Below are positions 36,083 to 49,010 of a stretch of DNA of 52,657 bases, piece after piece (the first letter of the stretch is position 1; every line of letters begins with the position of its first letter). The notes beneath the pieces are model-generated. The model was not told the DNA's origin and did not search any database. It worked only from the letters and a program-made list of their open reading frames with translations. A program made the translations under genes and the position numbers. Where the stretch lies: contig NZ_JAAFZT010000017.1 of assembly GCF_013336795.1 (NCBI RefSeq), forward strand, positions 67,502-120,158, read 5' to 3'. This DNA comes from Alteripontixanthobacter muriae (GTDB lineage: Bacteria; Pseudomonadota; Alphaproteobacteria; Sphingomonadales; Sphingomonadaceae).

Positions 36083-37443
36083 GACAGCGCCTCCTTCAGG
36101 GCAGCGCATAGCGCATCGATATCATCTTCGGTGGTGGTTTCGGTCACGGCTACTACAAGACCGCCGCTCAGGTGATCTTCCATGGGGAAAAGCCGGCCCA
36201 GCGACACGCCCGCCAGGATGTTCTTTTCGGCAAGGTCGCGGACCACTTCGCGCGCGTCGCCATCGATGGTGATGGTGAATTCGTTGAAGAAGCTGTCATT
36301 GAGCACGCTGACGCCGGGCACCTCGGCCAGCCGATCGGCGGCGAGGCAGGCGAGGCGGTGGTTCTCCGCCGCCAGTGCCCGCAGGCCCTTTTCGCCGAGC
36401 AGCGTCATATGGACACTGAATGCCAGAGCGCACAGGCCGGAATTGGTGCAGATGTTACTGGTCGCCTTCTCGCGCCGGATATGCTGCTCACGGGTGGACA
36501 GGGTCAGCACGAAGCCGCGCTTGCCCTCGGCATCCACGGTCTCGCCGCAAAGCCTGCCCGGCATCTGCCGCACATGCTTGGGATCGCGCACCGCGAACAG
36601 GCCGAGATAAGGGCCGCCGAATTGCAGGCCGACGCCCAGCGCCTGGCCTTCGCCCACGACGATGTCCGCGCCGAGTTCCCCCGGCGACTGGATCGCGCCC
36701 AGTGCCACGGGTTCGGTATTCACCGCAATGAGCAGCGCACCGGCGGCCTTTGTTGCGGCCGTAATCGCCTCAAGATCAGGCAGTCTGCCCAGGATATCCG
36801 GATATTGCACCACGACGCAGCTCGGCTCGTTCGCCACGATCTCCGCGATCAGCGCTGCGGTGCCGCAATCGGCAGACAGCGTCGGCGCGCGGTCGGCCAT
36901 GGAATCGCCGGTGAACTTCGCCATCGTGCGGACGGTGGCGACATAATGCGGGTGCAGCCCTTCGTGCAGGATCGCCAGATTGCGGCGCGTGATCCGCCCG
37001 GCCATGCTGATCGCTTCCCAGCAGGCGGTGGACCCATCATACATCGACGCATTCGCCACCGCGCAGCCGTAGAGCCGGGCGACCTGCGTCTGGAATTCGA
37101 ACAGCATCTGCAGCGTGCCCTGTGCGATTTCCGGCTGATAGGGCGTATAGGCGGTGAGAAATTCGCCGCGCTGGATGATGTGATCCACACTCGCAGGAAC
37201 ATGGTGGCGATAGGCACCCGCGCCGCAGAAACTGGGCACGCTGCCTGCGGGCACGTTCCGCGCTGCAAGAGCCGCCATGTGGCGCTCCACCGCCATTTCC
37301 GAAGCATGCATCGGCAGGCCGTGAATGGGGCCGTCCAGCCGGGCGACCTCGGGCACGTCGCTGAAAAGCGCCTCGATGCTCGGCGCGCCGATCGCCTCCA
37401 GCATTTCCGAACGGTCGGCATCGGTCAGGGGAAGATAACGCAT
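36079..37443 (-). CDS. gcvPA: Glycine dehydrogenase (decarboxylating) subunit 1
   Basis: 454 residues starting [19 protein letters not shown], typical of the split-type P-protein N-terminal half. It contains [19 protein letters not shown] and [20 protein letters not shown], both conserved in GcvPA. It pairs with GcvPB. It starts 79 bases after gcvH and overlaps gcvPB by four bases. The two-subunit P-protein is usual in alphaproteobacteria with this operon. Confidence 0.95.
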   Translation of the reverse strand: MRYLPLTDADRSEMLEAIGAPSIEALFSDVPEVARLDGPIHGLPMHASEMAVERHMAALAARNVPAGSVPSFCGAGAYRHHVPASVDHIIQRGEFLTAYTPYQPEIAQGTLQMLFEFQTQVARLYGCAVANASMYDGSTACWEAISMAGRITRRNLAILHEGLHPHYVATVRTMAKFTGDSMADRAPTLSADCGTAALIAEIVANEPSCVVVQYPDILGRLPDLEAITAATKAAGALLIAVNTEPVALGAIQSPGELGADIVVGEGQALGVGLQFGGPYLGLFAVRDPKHVRQMPGRLCGETVDAEGKRGFVLTLSTREQHIRREKATSNICTNSGLCALAFSVHMTLLGEKGLRALAAENHRLACLAADRLAEVPGVSVLNDSFFNEFTITIDGDAREVVRDLAEKNILAGVSLGRLFPMEDHLSGGLVVAVTETTTEDDIDALCAALKEALS

Positions 37444-37522
37444 AGATCAATTCCTGCAGACCGCGCGAGGCGATCGGTGTTTCGTGCAACGCCTTGCCGG
37501 CTCGGGGCCGACGGACGAGTGA

Positions 37523-37894
37523 TCAGAGCCCGGCGACGAATTCCTTGTATTTCGCCTCGGTCATCAGGCCGTCCAGTTCGCTCGCGTCTGAGATGGTGGC
37601 GCGGAAGAACCAGCCGTCGCCCTCGGGTGCGGTGTTGACGAGCGCCGGGTCTTCCTCGAGCGCGGGATTGGCCTCGGTCACTTCGCCGCTGACAGGGGAG
37701 TAGACATCGCTGGCGGCCTTGACGGATTCGACGACGGCGGCATCCTTGCCCTTCGTCAGCTGGGTGCCAGCGGCAGGAAGTTCGACGAAGACAATATCGC
37801 CAAGCTGCCCCTGCGCGTAATCGGTGATTCCGACGGTCGCGGCATCGCCATCGAATTCGATCCATTCATGGTCTTCGGTGAAATAGCGGCTCAT
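37523..37894 (-). CDS. gcvH: Glycine cleavage system H protein
   Basis: 123 residues from ATG 37894; the longer frame is an overlap with gcv[18 protein letters not shown] is the typical start, and the lipoyl-Lys is in [17 protein letters not shown]. It shuttles the aminomethyl group from P-protein to T-protein. Starts within the TGATG junction with gcvT. Confidence 0.96.
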   Translation of the reverse strand: MSRYFTEDHEWIEFDGDAATVGITDYAQGQLGDIVFVELPAAGTQLTKGKDAAVVESVKAASDVYSPVSGEVTEANPALEEDPALVNTAPEGDGWFFRATISDASELDGLMTEAKYKEFVAGL

Positions 37895-39063
37895 CAGGCT
37901 TCTCCGCGATAATATTTGTGGGGAACGAAAGGCATGGGCGCGACACGGGCATCCAGCCGTTTGCCGCGCACGTCGATGGAAAGTTCGGTGCCGTCGGCGG
38001 CATGTTCGCTGGCGACATAGGCCATGGCGACAGGATGGCCGAGTGTAGGCGAAAACCCGCCCGAGGTCACGCGGCCCACCTGTTCGTCGCCATGCATCAC
38101 TGCTGCACCCTCGCGCGCGGGCAAGCGGCCCGATAGCACCAGCCCGACGCGGCGTTCGGCGCAACCTTCGGCGAAGCGGCTCACGCAAGTGCCATGCCCC
38201 ATCCAGCCGCCACTCTCGCGGCGTTTCTTCGATAGGGCGAAGCCGAGGCCGGCGCTGACTGGATCGGTTTCCGGCGAAAGATCGTGACCGTAGAGCGGCA
38301 GGCCCGCCTCCAGCCGCAACGAATCCCGCGCGCCGAGGCCGACAGGCTTCACGCGCTCGTCGGCAATCAGCGCATCGGCAAAGGCTGCCGCGCTGTCTTC
38401 CGGCACCGAGATCTCGAAGCCGTCCTCTCCGGTGTAACCGGCGCGGGAGATCCACAGCGATGCTCCCTGCCAATCGAAAGCAGCAGCCTTCATGAAGGTG
38501 AGCTTGCCGACGCCGGGCACCAGATCCTCCAGCACGGCGGCCGCTTTCGGGCCTTGCAGAGCCAGCAGCGCCTTGTCGTCATGCAGGGTCAGAGTGATGG
38601 CGTCGGGCAGATGTTCGCGCAGATGGGCGATGTCGTCCCACTTCATCGCGCCGTTCACGACCATTCCCAAGGCCTGGCCTTCCGCCGCGCCCATATTGGT
38701 CACGATCAGATCGTCCAGTACCCCGCCCTCGTCGCCTAACAACAGGGAATAGCGCATGCGCCCGGGCTTCAATCCGGCGATATCGCCCGGCAGCAGCCGT
38801 TCCAGCGCAGTGGCGGCATCCTCTTCCGCGCCCTCGTCGCTGGAAAGCGTCAGCTGGCCCATGTGGCTGACATCGAACAGCCCGGCGGACGAGCGGGTCC
38901 AGTCATGTTCGGCAACGATGCCGGAATATTGGATGGGCATGTAATAGCCGGCGAATTCGACCATGCGCGCGCCATTTGCGCGGTGCCATGCGTCGAGCGG
39001 AAGAGTACCCGTCTCAGGCGCCTCGACCGTTTCGGTTTCGCTTCCCACTTCCAATTCATTCAT
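37894..39063 (-). CDS. gcvT: Glycine cleavage system T protein (aminomethyltransferase)
   Basis: 389 residues. Conserved parts: [46 protein letters not shown] and a C-terminal [20 protein letters not shown]. It moves the methylene group to tetrahydrofolate and releases ammonia. First gene of gcvT-gcvH-gcvPA-gcvPB; the leader contains a tandem glycine riboswitch. The N-terminal ~28 residues (Glu/Thr-rich) extend beyond most T-proteins. Confidence 0.95.
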   Translation of the reverse strand: MNELEVGSETETVEAPETGTLPLDAWHRANGARMVEFAGYYMPIQYSGIVAEHDWTRSSAGLFDVSHMGQLTLSSDEGAEEDAATALERLLPGDIAGLKPGRMRYSLLLGDEGGVLDDLIVTNMGAAEGQALGMVVNGAMKWDDIAHLREHLPDAITLTLHDDKALLALQGPKAAAVLEDLVPGVGKLTFMKAAAFDWQGASLWISRAGYTGEDGFEISVPEDSAAAFADALIADERVKPVGLGARDSLRLEAGLPLYGHDLSPETDPVSAGLGFALSKKRRESGGWMGHGTCVSRFAEGCAERRVGLVLSGRLPAREGAAVMHGDEQVGRVTSGGFSPTLGHPVAMAYVASEHAADGTELSIDVRGKRLDARVAPMPFVPHKYYRGEA

Positions 39064-39120
39064 CTGACATCATCCCGACAACGACGGCCGCATCCCGCAA
39101 AATGCGGGACGGTCCGACCG

Positions 39121-39336
39121 ATGCCCCCTCTGTCGGGAAGACCTGAGAGCTTGCTCCGCACGGTTGCAGTCCGCGCGGAATTACCCCTTCGGTGGCGACG
39201 GAGGCTGTGGCCCTCGGCGCGCTTTCCAGAGTGTCTGCCGATGCACGGTCCGTCGACCTGAGAGTTTCCGGGGCGGTTGCTCCTTCGGTGCCCTGCTCTC
39301 CCATTCAGGATGCAGGGGCTCTCCCGCACATCGGCC
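39121..39336 (-). promoter_or_regulatory. Tandem glycine riboswitch upstream of gcvT
   Basis: On the minus strand two aptamers follow each other. The promoter-proximal one has GGGAGAG, CCGAAGGAGCAA and GGAAACTCTCAGG (near 39258-39300). The second has CCGAAGGGG (39183-39193 on the plus strand as complement) and AGCTCTCAGGT near 39141-39151. These are the conserved cores of glycine aptamers. The tandem arrangement 58 bases before gcvT matches the known pattern in which glycine binding turns the cleavage operon on. A short hairpin (39334-39352) sits just at the 5' edge. Expression platform not clear. Confidence 0.92.
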
Positions 39337-39452
39337 GGAGAATCATTTTCCGGCGACTGCCCAGCCCTGCGTGAGTCCGGCGCGATAATCAATTGCCTTC
39401 CTTCGCTCAGACCGCTTTTCTGGATCCCCGGCTGGGGATAAGCGCAGCCTAC

Positions 39453-42076
<2,624 letters not shown>

Positions 42077-42077
<1 letters not shown>

Positions 42078-43123
42078 CAGGCGGCCATGGTGAAGGGTTC
42101 GAGCCCGGCGAGGCGAGTCCGGCATTGCGGAACCGCGACGGCCCGCGGAGCCACGCCTTCGACCGCGCGCGCCATGGCGGCGATATGTTCGGGCGTCGAT
42201 CCGCAGCAGCCGCCGAGGATGTTCACACGCCCATTCCGCGCCCATTCGCCGGTCAGCTCAGCCGTGGTCTCAGGCGCCTCGTCATATTCGCCGAGTTCGT
42301 TCGGAAGGCCCGCGTTGGGATAGGCGAGTAGCAAGGTGTCGGCGATGCCGGCAAGCAGCTGGATATGCGGGCGCAACTGCTCCGCGCCGAAGGAGCAATT
42401 AAGCCCCACCGCCAGCGGGTCCGCGTGGCGAACCGAATGCCAGAACGCCTCCACCGTGTGGCCGGAGAGATTGCGGCCTGACAGATCGGTCAGCGTCATC
42501 GAGATCATCAGCGGCACATCCCTGCCCAGATCGCGTGCGAGTTCGCGCACGGCCATGATCGCAGCCTTGCAGTTCAGTGTATCGAACACCGTCTCAATCA
42601 GGATCATGTCCGCGCCGCCTTCAATCAAGGCGGCACTTTGCTGGCGGTAGACGTCCTTCACCTCGTCGAAGGTCACCTCCCGAAAGCCCGGATCGTCGAC
42701 CTCCGGCGAAAGTGACAGAGTCTTGTTGGTCGGACCGACCGCGCCCGCCACGAAGCGCGGAATACCGTCCCTTGCGACTGCCGCATCAACCTCTGCGCGA
42801 ATGCAGCGCGCGGCGGCGATGTTGATGTCGTCGACCAGCGCTTCAGCACCGTAATCGGCCTGGCTGATCCGGTTGGCGTTGAAAGTGTTGGTTGCCAGCA
42901 CATGCGCTCCGGCATCGATGTAGGAGCGGCAGATAGCGCGGATCAGATCCGGGCGGGTCAGATTGACGAGATCGTTGTTGCCCTTCTGGTCGCGGGCGAG
43001 ATCGCAGGTTCCGCGATAGCCTGCCTCGTCCAGACCGGCCCGCTGGATAGCCGTTCCGTAGGGGCCGTCCTTGACCAGAATACGCGCCGAAGCGGCGTCG
43101 AGAAACTGCTGGCGAATGGTCAT
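42077..43123 (-). CDS. metH: Methionine synthase homocysteine-binding part (separate MetH N-part)
   Basis: 348 residues from ATG 43123 (ATGA overlap with metF). It is the homocysteine S-methyltransferase barrel with the zinc cysteines in [10 protein letters not shown] and [10 protein letters not shown]. It binds and activates homocysteine for transfer of the methyl from the B12 protein encoded by the next gene. This two-gene layout is common in Sphingomonadales and other alphaproteobacteria. Some annotators would call it bmt/mmuM-like, but the order with metF and the C-part settles it. Confidence 0.93.
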
Positions 43124-44076
43124 GAATTGCCCTCTTTCGTGGCCTCGTCCTGCGGCCGCATGCCCAGCATGTGGCAGATCGCATAGGACAGGTCGGCCCT
43201 GTTCAAAGTGTAGAAGTGGAAGTCGCGCACTCCGCCCGCATACAGCCTGCGGCAAAGCTCCGCCGCGATGGTGGCGGCGACCAGCTGGCGCGAGGCCGGG
43301 CGGCTGTCGAGCCCTTCGAACAACCCGTCCATCCAGCCCGGGATTGCCGCTCCGCAGGCACCGGCGAATTTGCGTGCCTGCGCCACATTGGTGACCGGCA
43401 GGATTCCCGGCACGATGGGTGCGGTGATGCCGCGCTTGTCCAGCCGGTCGCGGAACCGGAAATAAGCTTCGGGCGAGAAGAAGAACTGGGTGATGGCCCG
43501 TGTTGCCCCTGCATCCAGCTTGCGCTCCAGATTGTCGAGATCGCTTTCGGGGCAATCCGCATCTGGGTGGGTTTCCGGATAGGCAGCGACCGAAATCTCG
43601 AAATCATGCAGCGCTTTCAACCCGGCAACCAGTTCGGCCGCATTACGATAGCCATCGGGATGAGCGGCGAACGGCGCACCGGGCGCGCCGCTCTCGCTCG
43701 GCATGTCGCCGCGCAGGGCGACGATGTGGCGCACGCCTTCCTGCCAATATTGCTGCGCAACCTCGTTTATCTCACCCTTGCTGGCGTTGACGCAGGTAAG
43801 ATGCGCTGCGGCCGGCAGTCCCGCTTCCCTGATGATGCGAGAAACGGTCGCATGGGTGCGTTCGCGGGTCGAGCCGCCCGCACCATAGGTAACCGACACG
43901 AAATCGGGGCGCAGCGGCGCGAGTTCGGTTACGGCATCCCACAGGCTTGCCTCCATCTTCGCGTTCTTGGGCGGGAAGAATTCGAAACTTACGTCAATGT
44001 CGCCTGGCAAAGATGCGAACAGGGGTTCGTCCAGCGCGGTCTTCGCCTCTCGCATCTGTTCAAGCGTCTGGCTCAT
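43120..44076 (-). CDS. metF: Methylenetetrahydrofolate reductase
   Basis: 318 residues. Starts SQTLEQMREAKTALDEPLFASLPGD, then SFEFFPPKNAKMEASLWDAV, SVTYGAGGSTRERTHATV and GGVRDFHFYTLNRADLSY near the C-terminus, all MetF. It reduces methylene-tetrahydrofolate to methyl-tetrahydrofolate with FAD and NAD(P)H, giving the methyl donor for MetH. Four-base overlaps with both neighbours. The glycine cleavage operon 4 kb downstream supplies its substrate. Confidence 0.95.
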   Translation of the reverse strand: MSQTLEQMREAKTALDEPLFASLPGDIDVSFEFFPPKNAKMEASLWDAVTELAPLRPDFVSVTYGAGGSTRERTHATVSRIIREAGLPAAAHLTCVNASKGEINEVAQQYWQEGVRHIVALRGDMPSESGAPGAPFAAHPDGYRNAAELVAGLKALHDFEISVAAYPETHPDADCPESDLDNLERKLDAGATRAITQFFFSPEAYFRFRDRLDKRGITAPIVPGILPVTNVAQARKFAGACGAAIPGWMDGLFEGLDSRPASRQLVAATIAAELCRRLYAGGVRDFHFYTLNRADLSYAICHMLGMRPQDEATKEGNS

Positions 44077-45092
44077 CGAGAGGCCTCCTTTTTCACCTGG
44101 TCCCGCTCGTCCCTGCTCTCGGGCAAGGGGCGGCGGGTACCCGTCCAGATCTTCACGACCAATTCAGCGCCTTCCAGCGCGGTCGGCGGCGCGGGATCAT
44201 AGCCTGCATCCTCGAGCAGTGCCGCCAGACTTGCATCGGTAAAACCGAGACGGGCATGTTCGTGGCGGGCCCGCAATTCCTCGAATTCATGCGCCGCAAA
44301 ATCGACGATGGCGATCCGCCCGCCGGGCCGGGTCACGCGGGCCGCCTCTGCCAGGGCAGCGGCAGGATCCTGCGCAAAATGCAGCACCTGGTGCAGCAGC
44401 ACGGTGTCGAATGCATGCGCGGCGAAGGGCAGATCGGCAAAGTCGCCCTGCACCAGCTCCACGCCGTGTGCGGGTAGGTGCTGCAGCTTCGCCCGCGCGA
44501 TGCGCAGCATTTCGAGGCTCTTGTCCAACGCGACGATATGGTCGGCCTGCGGTGCGAACAGTTCCGCCATGCGGCCCGTGCCGGTGCCGATGTCGAGCAA
44601 TCTCCCGAGGGGCCGGCCCTCCATTGCATCGGCCAGCCGCTGCTCCACCAGGCGGTCGGGCGAATGCAACTGGCGCAATTCGTCCCATTCTTCCGCATGA
44701 GCAGCGAAGTAGACCTCCGCGCTTTCGACGCGCGCCGCGCGTATCGCGGCAAGGCGGCGGCGATCGTCCTCGCACTGGCGGTGAAAATCCGCATCTTCCT
44801 GTTCGGCAATGGCGAGGAGCCGGGCAATGGCATCGCCCACCGGCCCTGCCCTGCCGCCGCCCGGCTGTGCACCCGTACCCATGCGCAGGAAAACCCAGCT
44901 GCCCTCGCGCCTACGTTCCGCAAGACCCGAGTCGCACAGTTTAGCCACATGCTGTGAAACCCGCGGCTGGCTTTGCCCCAGAACCTGCGCCAGTTCGCCC
45001 ACGGCTAGTTCCATCGTGCCCAGCAGTCGCATGATGCGCAAACGCGTTGGGTCGGCCAATGCCCGCATGGTCGCTTCGATCCGCATGGCCAT
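44073..45092 (-). CDS. ArsR family regulator fused to SAM-dependent methyltransferase
   Basis: 339 residues. Residues about 1-95: winged helix of the ArsR/SmtB family (ALADPTRLRIMRLLGTMEL, SQPRVSQHVAKLCDSGL). Residues about 140-300: class I methyltransferase with GRLLDIGTGTGRMAELFA and VLLHQVLHFAQDPAAALAEA. Two start codons (45092, 45086) are possible. It is the first gene of arsR/MT-metF-metH(N)-metH(C). A palindrome directly upstream suggests self-control. Such fusions often head metF/metH operons; sensing of SAM or SAH by the methyltransferase part is an attractive inference but unproven here. Confidence 0.88.
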   Translation of the reverse strand: MAMRIEATMRALADPTRLRIMRLLGTMELAVGELAQVLGQSQPRVSQHVAKLCDSGLAERRREGSWVFLRMGTGAQPGGGRAGPVGDAIARLLAIAEQEDADFHRQCEDDRRRLAAIRAARVESAEVYFAAHAEEWDELRQLHSPDRLVEQRLADAMEGRPLGRLLDIGTGTGRMAELFAPQADHIVALDKSLEMLRIARAKLQHLPAHGVELVQGDFADLPFAAHAFDTVLLHQVLHFAQDPAAALAEAARVTRPGGRIAIVDFAAHEFEELRARHEHARLGFTDASLAALLEDAGYDPAPPTALEGAELVVKIWTGTRRPLPESRDERDQVKKEASR

Positions 45093-45097
45093 CGTCG

Positions 45098-45115
45098 TAT
45101 AAGCATATCGTTATA
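45098..45115. promoter_or_regulatory. Palindromic operator candidate of the met operon
   Basis: TATAAGCATATCGTTATA, an imperfect palindrome centred on ATAT, six bases from the first possible start of the ArsR-methyltransferase gene. ArsR family sites typically are A/T-rich 12-2-12-like palindromes of this kind. Binding is inferred. Confidence 0.5.
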
Positions 45116-45346
45116 TCCGCAAGAGCCATCTACCGGGATTGCTGCGACTGCGAAAAGAATTGCAGCCAAAGCGGCTTTTGTCGTGTAAGGCCGGATCTGA
45201 ACCGAACGAGATATGGCAAATGGACGCGCGCAATGGCCTCGGGGCTAGCGGCTGCTCCCAGCGCCTGCACCCCGTTGCCAAACCTACCCTGCCGGCCCGT
45301 GCAAACATCTTGCAGCGGCCATCCGGCCCTATGCGAGCTAGTCTAG

Positions 45347-47200
45347 ATGCCTTTTTCGAAACTGCCCCCCATCCTTGCCCAAGCCCTGTCGGAAAAGGGG
45401 TATGAGGCACCCACCGATGTTCAGGCCGCCGTGCTTGAAGACGGCACCGACGGGCGCGACATGGTCGTCTCCGCCCAGACCGGCAGCGGCAAGACCGTTG
45501 CTTTCGGCCTGGCCATGGCGGCAGAACTGCTGGACGGCGAAGGTCGCGTGCCGCCAGTCGAATCGCCGCTGGCGCTGGTGATCGCTCCCACGCGCGAACT
45601 GGCCTTGCAGGTCAGCCGCGAACTCGGGTGGCTGTACCGGTCAGCGAATGCCCAGATCGCGACCTGCGTCGGCGGGATGGATGCCTCCAAGGAACGCCGC
45701 AACCTTCGCAGCGGAGCGCAGATCGTGGTCGGAACGCCCGGACGTCTGCGCGATCACCTCGAACGTGGGGCGCTCGACTTGTCGGCCCTGAAGGTCGTCG
45801 TCCTCGACGAAGCGGACGAGATGCTGGACATGGGCTTTCGCGAGGATCTGGAAGAGATCCTCGATGCGACGCCGCAGACTCGCCGCACACTGCTGTTCTC
45901 GGCCACGATGCCCGGTGCGATCGTCGCGCTGGCGAAGCGCTATCAGAACGATGCCCTGCGGATCACAACCGTCGGCAAGGATCGCGGTCACGGCGATATC
46001 GAATATAAGGCGGTCACCGTCTCCCCTTCCGAGGTGGAGAACGCGGTGGTGAACCTGCTGCGTTATCACGAGGCGGAAACCGCCATGCTGTTCTGCGCTA
46101 CCCGCGACAATGTGCGGCGGTTGCACGCGACGCTCCAGGAACGCGGATTCGCCGTGGTGGCCCTGTCGGGCGAACATTCGCAAAGCGAGCGCAACCAGGC
46201 GATGCAGGCCCTGCGCGACCGCCGCGCCCGTGTCTGCGTGGCGACGGACGTGGCCGCTCGCGGGATCGACCTGCCCAGCCTCAGCCTTGTCATCCATGTC
46301 GAGGTGCCGCGCGATGCCGAGGCTCTGCAGCACCGCTCGGGCCGAACCGGCCGTGCGGGCAAGAAGGGGACCGCCGTTCTGATCGTGCCCTATCCGCGAC
46401 GCCGCCGCGTGGAAGGCATGCTGCGTTCGGCGCGGATCGATGCCGAATGGGGCAACGCGCCCACCGCCAAGGAAATCCGCCAGCAGGACCGCGAACGCCT
46501 GCTGGAAACGCTGATGGCGCCGATCGAGGTCGAGGATGAAGACCGCGAATTGGCGGCACGCCTGCTGGAGGAAAAATCCCCCGCCGACATCGCCGCTGCG
46601 CTGGTTCACGCGCACCGCGCCAAGATGCCGCAGCCCGAAGATCTGATTGAGAACACGCCCGATGCACGCCGCGCCGCTCAGGAGGAACGCCACCGCCCGG
46701 GCTTCGAGGATACGATCTGGTTCAAGATGGATATCGGCCGCCGTCAGAATGCCGATGCGCGCTGGCTGTTGCCGCTGATCTGCCGCCGCGGCCATATCAC
46801 TCGTAACGAGGTTGGCGCGATCCGCATCGGCCAGGCAGAAACCTTCTTCCAGGTGCCCCGCGGCATCGCCGACCGTTTTGCCGATGCGCTCGACCGCACC
46901 GCCGCCAGCGAATCGGACGAGGAAAACACGGTTCGCATCGTGCATTCGCCCGAAGGCCCGCGCGAGCAGGCGCGTGAGAACCGCAAGGGTAACTTCAAGG
47001 GCAAGCCGAAGGGTAAGTTCGGCAACAGCGGCGGCGGATCAGGAGCAGGTGCGCGTGTTCACGCCAAGCCTGCCGATGGCACGCCGTCGGGTGCGAAGAA
47101 GCACCGCAAGGGCGGCTTCAAGGGACCGAAAACCGATGGCAGTCCCGGCGGTCCGAAGAAGGGCAAGTTCGTCAACCAGAACAAGGGCCCTGCGTCCTGA
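45347..47200 (+). CDS. DEAD-box ATP-dependent RNA helicase
   Basis: 617 residues. RecA-like core with AQTGSGKT (motif I), PTRELALQ, TPGRLRDH, LDEADEMLDMGF (DEAD box), SAT and the C-terminal HRSGRTGRAG. A DbpA-type RNA-binding domain follows (about 470-540: ARWLLPLICRRGHITRNEVG). A Gly/Lys/Pro-rich tail (from about 545) ends KKGKFVNQNKGPAS. Expected role: RNA unwinding in ribosome assembly or cold adaptation; the basic tail adds RNA affinity. It is monocistronic or linked to the YaiI gene 33 bases on. Confidence 0.92.
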   Translation: MPFSKLPPILAQALSEKGYEAPTDVQAAVLEDGTDGRDMVVSAQTGSGKTVAFGLAMAAELLDGEGRVPPVESPLALVIAPTRELALQVSRELGWLYRSANAQIATCVGGMDASKERRNLRSGAQIVVGTPGRLRDHLERGALDLSALKVVVLDEADEMLDMGFREDLEEILDATPQTRRTLLFSATMPGAIVALAKRYQNDALRITTVGKDRGHGDIEYKAVTVSPSEVENAVVNLLRYHEAETAMLFCATRDNVRRLHATLQERGFAVVALSGEHSQSERNQAMQALRDRRARVCVATDVAARGIDLPSLSLVIHVEVPRDAEALQHRSGRTGRAGKKGTAVLIVPYPRRRRVEGMLRSARIDAEWGNAPTAKEIRQQDRERLLETLMAPIEVEDEDRELAARLLEEKSPADIAAALVHAHRAKMPQPEDLIENTPDARRAAQEERHRPGFEDTIWFKMDIGRRQNADARWLLPLICRRGHITRNEVGAIRIGQAETFFQVPRGIADRFADALDRTAASESDEENTVRIVHSPEGPREQARENRKGNFKGKPKGKFGNSGGGSGAGARVHAKPADGTPSGAKKHRKGGFKGPKTDGSPGGPKKGKFVNQNKGPAS

Positions 47201-47233
47201 TCAGGGGCATGATACGCAGCAGGGCATAGCGGC

Positions 47234-47704
47234 TTGAGCGCCGGACCGCACATTTTCGTCGATGCCGACGCCTGCCCGGTGAAGGAGGAGATCTACCGCG
47301 TCTCCGCCCGAACCCGGGTCGGCGTGACCATAGTCGCCAACAGCTGGTTTCGCGTTCCGCAATCGCCGCTGATCACGCGCGAAGTGGTTTCGGACGGCTT
47401 CGACGCAGCGGATGACTGGATTGCCGAACGCGCACACCCGAGCGCCATCGTCGTGACGTCGGACATATTGCTGGCGGATCGCTGCGTGAAGGCCGGAGCA
47501 ACCGTGCTTGCGCCGAACGGCAGAGCATTCACTGCCGATACAATCGGCGGCGCGGTGGCGACCCGAGCCATTAAGGAAGATTTACGCGCCGGGGCCAATC
47601 TCACCAATGCGGCCGTCGGCGGCCCGCCGCCATTCTCGAAGTCCGACCGCTCGCAGTTTCTTCAGGCGCTGGACCGGGAAATTACCCGGCTTCAAAGGGA
47701 TTAG
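47234..47704 (+). CDS. YaiI/YqxD family (UPF0178) protein
   Basis: 156 residues from TTG 47234; no ATG fits before the fold. Sequence begins GPHIFVDADACPVKEEIYRV, with VTSDILLADRCVKAGATVL and the conserved GGPPPFSKSDRSQFLQAL at the end. The family has a PIN-like/NYN-type fold with Asp residues (DAD) and unknown function. It follows the helicase by 33 bases, convergent with the mechanosensitive channel. Confidence 0.87.
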   Translation: MSAGPHIFVDADACPVKEEIYRVSARTRVGVTIVANSWFRVPQSPLITREVVSDGFDAADDWIAERAHPSAIVVTSDILLADRCVKAGATVLAPNGRAFTADTIGGAVATRAIKEDLRAGANLTNAAVGGPPPFSKSDRSQFLQALDREITRLQRD

Positions 47705-47721
47705 GCCAACGGCGGCAGGTG

Positions 47722-48534
47722 CTATTCGCGACCTTCGGATTTCGCGCGCTGCGCTGCCCGGGTCTTGTGAAGGTAATCACCGACCGCCCCGAATATCTTT
47801 TCCTGCAGCGCATCTACCTTCTCCGGCGCCGCTCGCACGGCAAATTCGATCTGGTACTTGCCGATCTCGCTGGTCCCGAACTGAACGGACACCAGATTGC
47901 CAGCGCTATCAGATGTGAAGGAGGTACAGGCCTCTTCCGCCAATCGCTCTATCGCCTTCCTCTCAGCGAAGATGTTGATGTCCGGCTCAACCGTCATGGT
48001 AAACCGGTGCAGCAATTCGCCAAACGATCTTCCTTCCATCCGGATGGGTGACGTAAATAGAATGCTGTTCGGCAGCGACACGACCCGTCCGGTCTTCCTG
48101 AACGACCCCGGTTTATCCTCGAACTCCTGCAACCTGGTGACGAGCCAGTCATGATCTAGCACTTCGCCCCGCAGCCCAGCAATCTCGATCCGGTCTCCGA
48201 CGGAATAGGACCGCGAAAACGCCCGGAGCGCGGCACCGGAAAGGCACAAGAGCAGTTCCTTCGTCGCAACCACGATTGCAACTGCGACTGCCGTCAGCGA
48301 CAGGGCGAACGTCCGCAATTGCGGAGCCCAGATCATGATGAGGCCGAGCAAACCGACAAGCAGCAGTACGTTGCGCGTGGCAGCGGCCCACCGACGGGTC
48401 GTCTGCGGAGCGGAGTCGCTGCGCCTTCTGAGCGCGTGCCCCACGATGATCCGCACAGCGATTAGCGCCGCGATCAGGCCGAGCGAAGCCAACACGTCGG
48501 CGCTGAGCAGCGCAATGTAACTGTCGTTGATCAA
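47722..48534 (-). CDS. MscS family mechanosensitive ion channel
   Basis: 270 residues from TTG 48534 (MINDSYIAL in translation). Three N-terminal helices (about 5-95), the pore-lining AVAVAIVVATKELLLCLSGA region, then the MscS beta domain SYSVGDRIEIAGLRGEVLDHD and NSILFTSPI, and a short C-terminal alpha/beta domain. The channel releases solutes on hypo-osmotic shock. It is a small member, without large extra N-terminal helices. Codon/RBS evidence for TTG is modest. Confidence 0.87.
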   Translation of the reverse strand: MINDSYIALLSADVLASLGLIAALIAVRIIVGHALRRRSDSAPQTTRRWAAATRNVLLLVGLLGLIMIWAPQLRTFALSLTAVAVAIVVATKELLLCLSGAALRAFSRSYSVGDRIEIAGLRGEVLDHDWLVTRLQEFEDKPGSFRKTGRVVSLPNSILFTSPIRMEGRSFGELLHRFTMTVEPDINIFAERKAIERLAEEACTSFTSDSAGNLVSVQFGTSEIGKYQIEFAVRAAPEKVDALQEKIFGAVGDYLHKTRAAQRAKSEGRE

Positions 48535-48607
48535 ACTCTCACTCGCCCCGCTGTATCAAACGCCCGAAAAGACCATTTTGCGGGGATGCGCAAGGCGCGA
48601 TCAGCTC

Positions 48608-48973
48608 TTACTGTTGAGGTTCCGAACCGCCCAGCGCTTCTTTCATCACTTGCGCTGCGTCCTGACCGGCCTCGCCGCCAACAGTTTCGCCGAGCTTCCG
48701 CGCCACCGCATCCTCATCGACAATCGCGCCGATGACTGCAGCTTCCTGGGCGGGAAGCACCTCGCGCATGGCTTCGCGCACGGCGCCGTCGACCGAATTG
48801 CGGACAAGTTGCTCGACCGCCTTCTCGTCCACTGCAGTGTCGACCAAGGAACCGAGCGTTTCACCGCCGGTAGCCGCATATTCTGCGCCGGAGGCCTGTT
48901 CGCCCCCGGTATCTCCGACACCGCAACCCGCCAGCGTGAACGCTGCCAAAGCCACAAAAGTCATTCTCTTCAT
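48608..48973 (-). CDS. Hypothetical lipoprotein
   Basis: 121 residues from ATG 48973, with AAAGGAT upstream. Lipoprotein signal FVALAAFTLAGC, then an Ala/Glu/Val-rich mostly helical chain with repeated hydrophobic positions (AVEQLVRNSVDGAVREAM) and a polar end. No family recognised. It is next to the YdcH-type gene. Confidence 0.65.
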   Translation of the reverse strand: MKRMTFVALAAFTLAGCGVGDTGGEQASGAEYAATGGETLGSLVDTAVDEKAVEQLVRNSVDGAVREAMREVLPAQEAAVIGAIVDEDAVARKLGETVGGEAGQDAAQVMKEALGGSEPQQ

Positions 48974-49010
48974 TGTGGCCGATCCTTTCGCAAACATCAT
49001 CGTTCCTCTC

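Noticed and set aside
39421-39438. Hairpin ATCCCC/GGGGAT between metH(C) and the glycine riboswitch as a terminator
   Set aside because: No T run on either strand after the stem.
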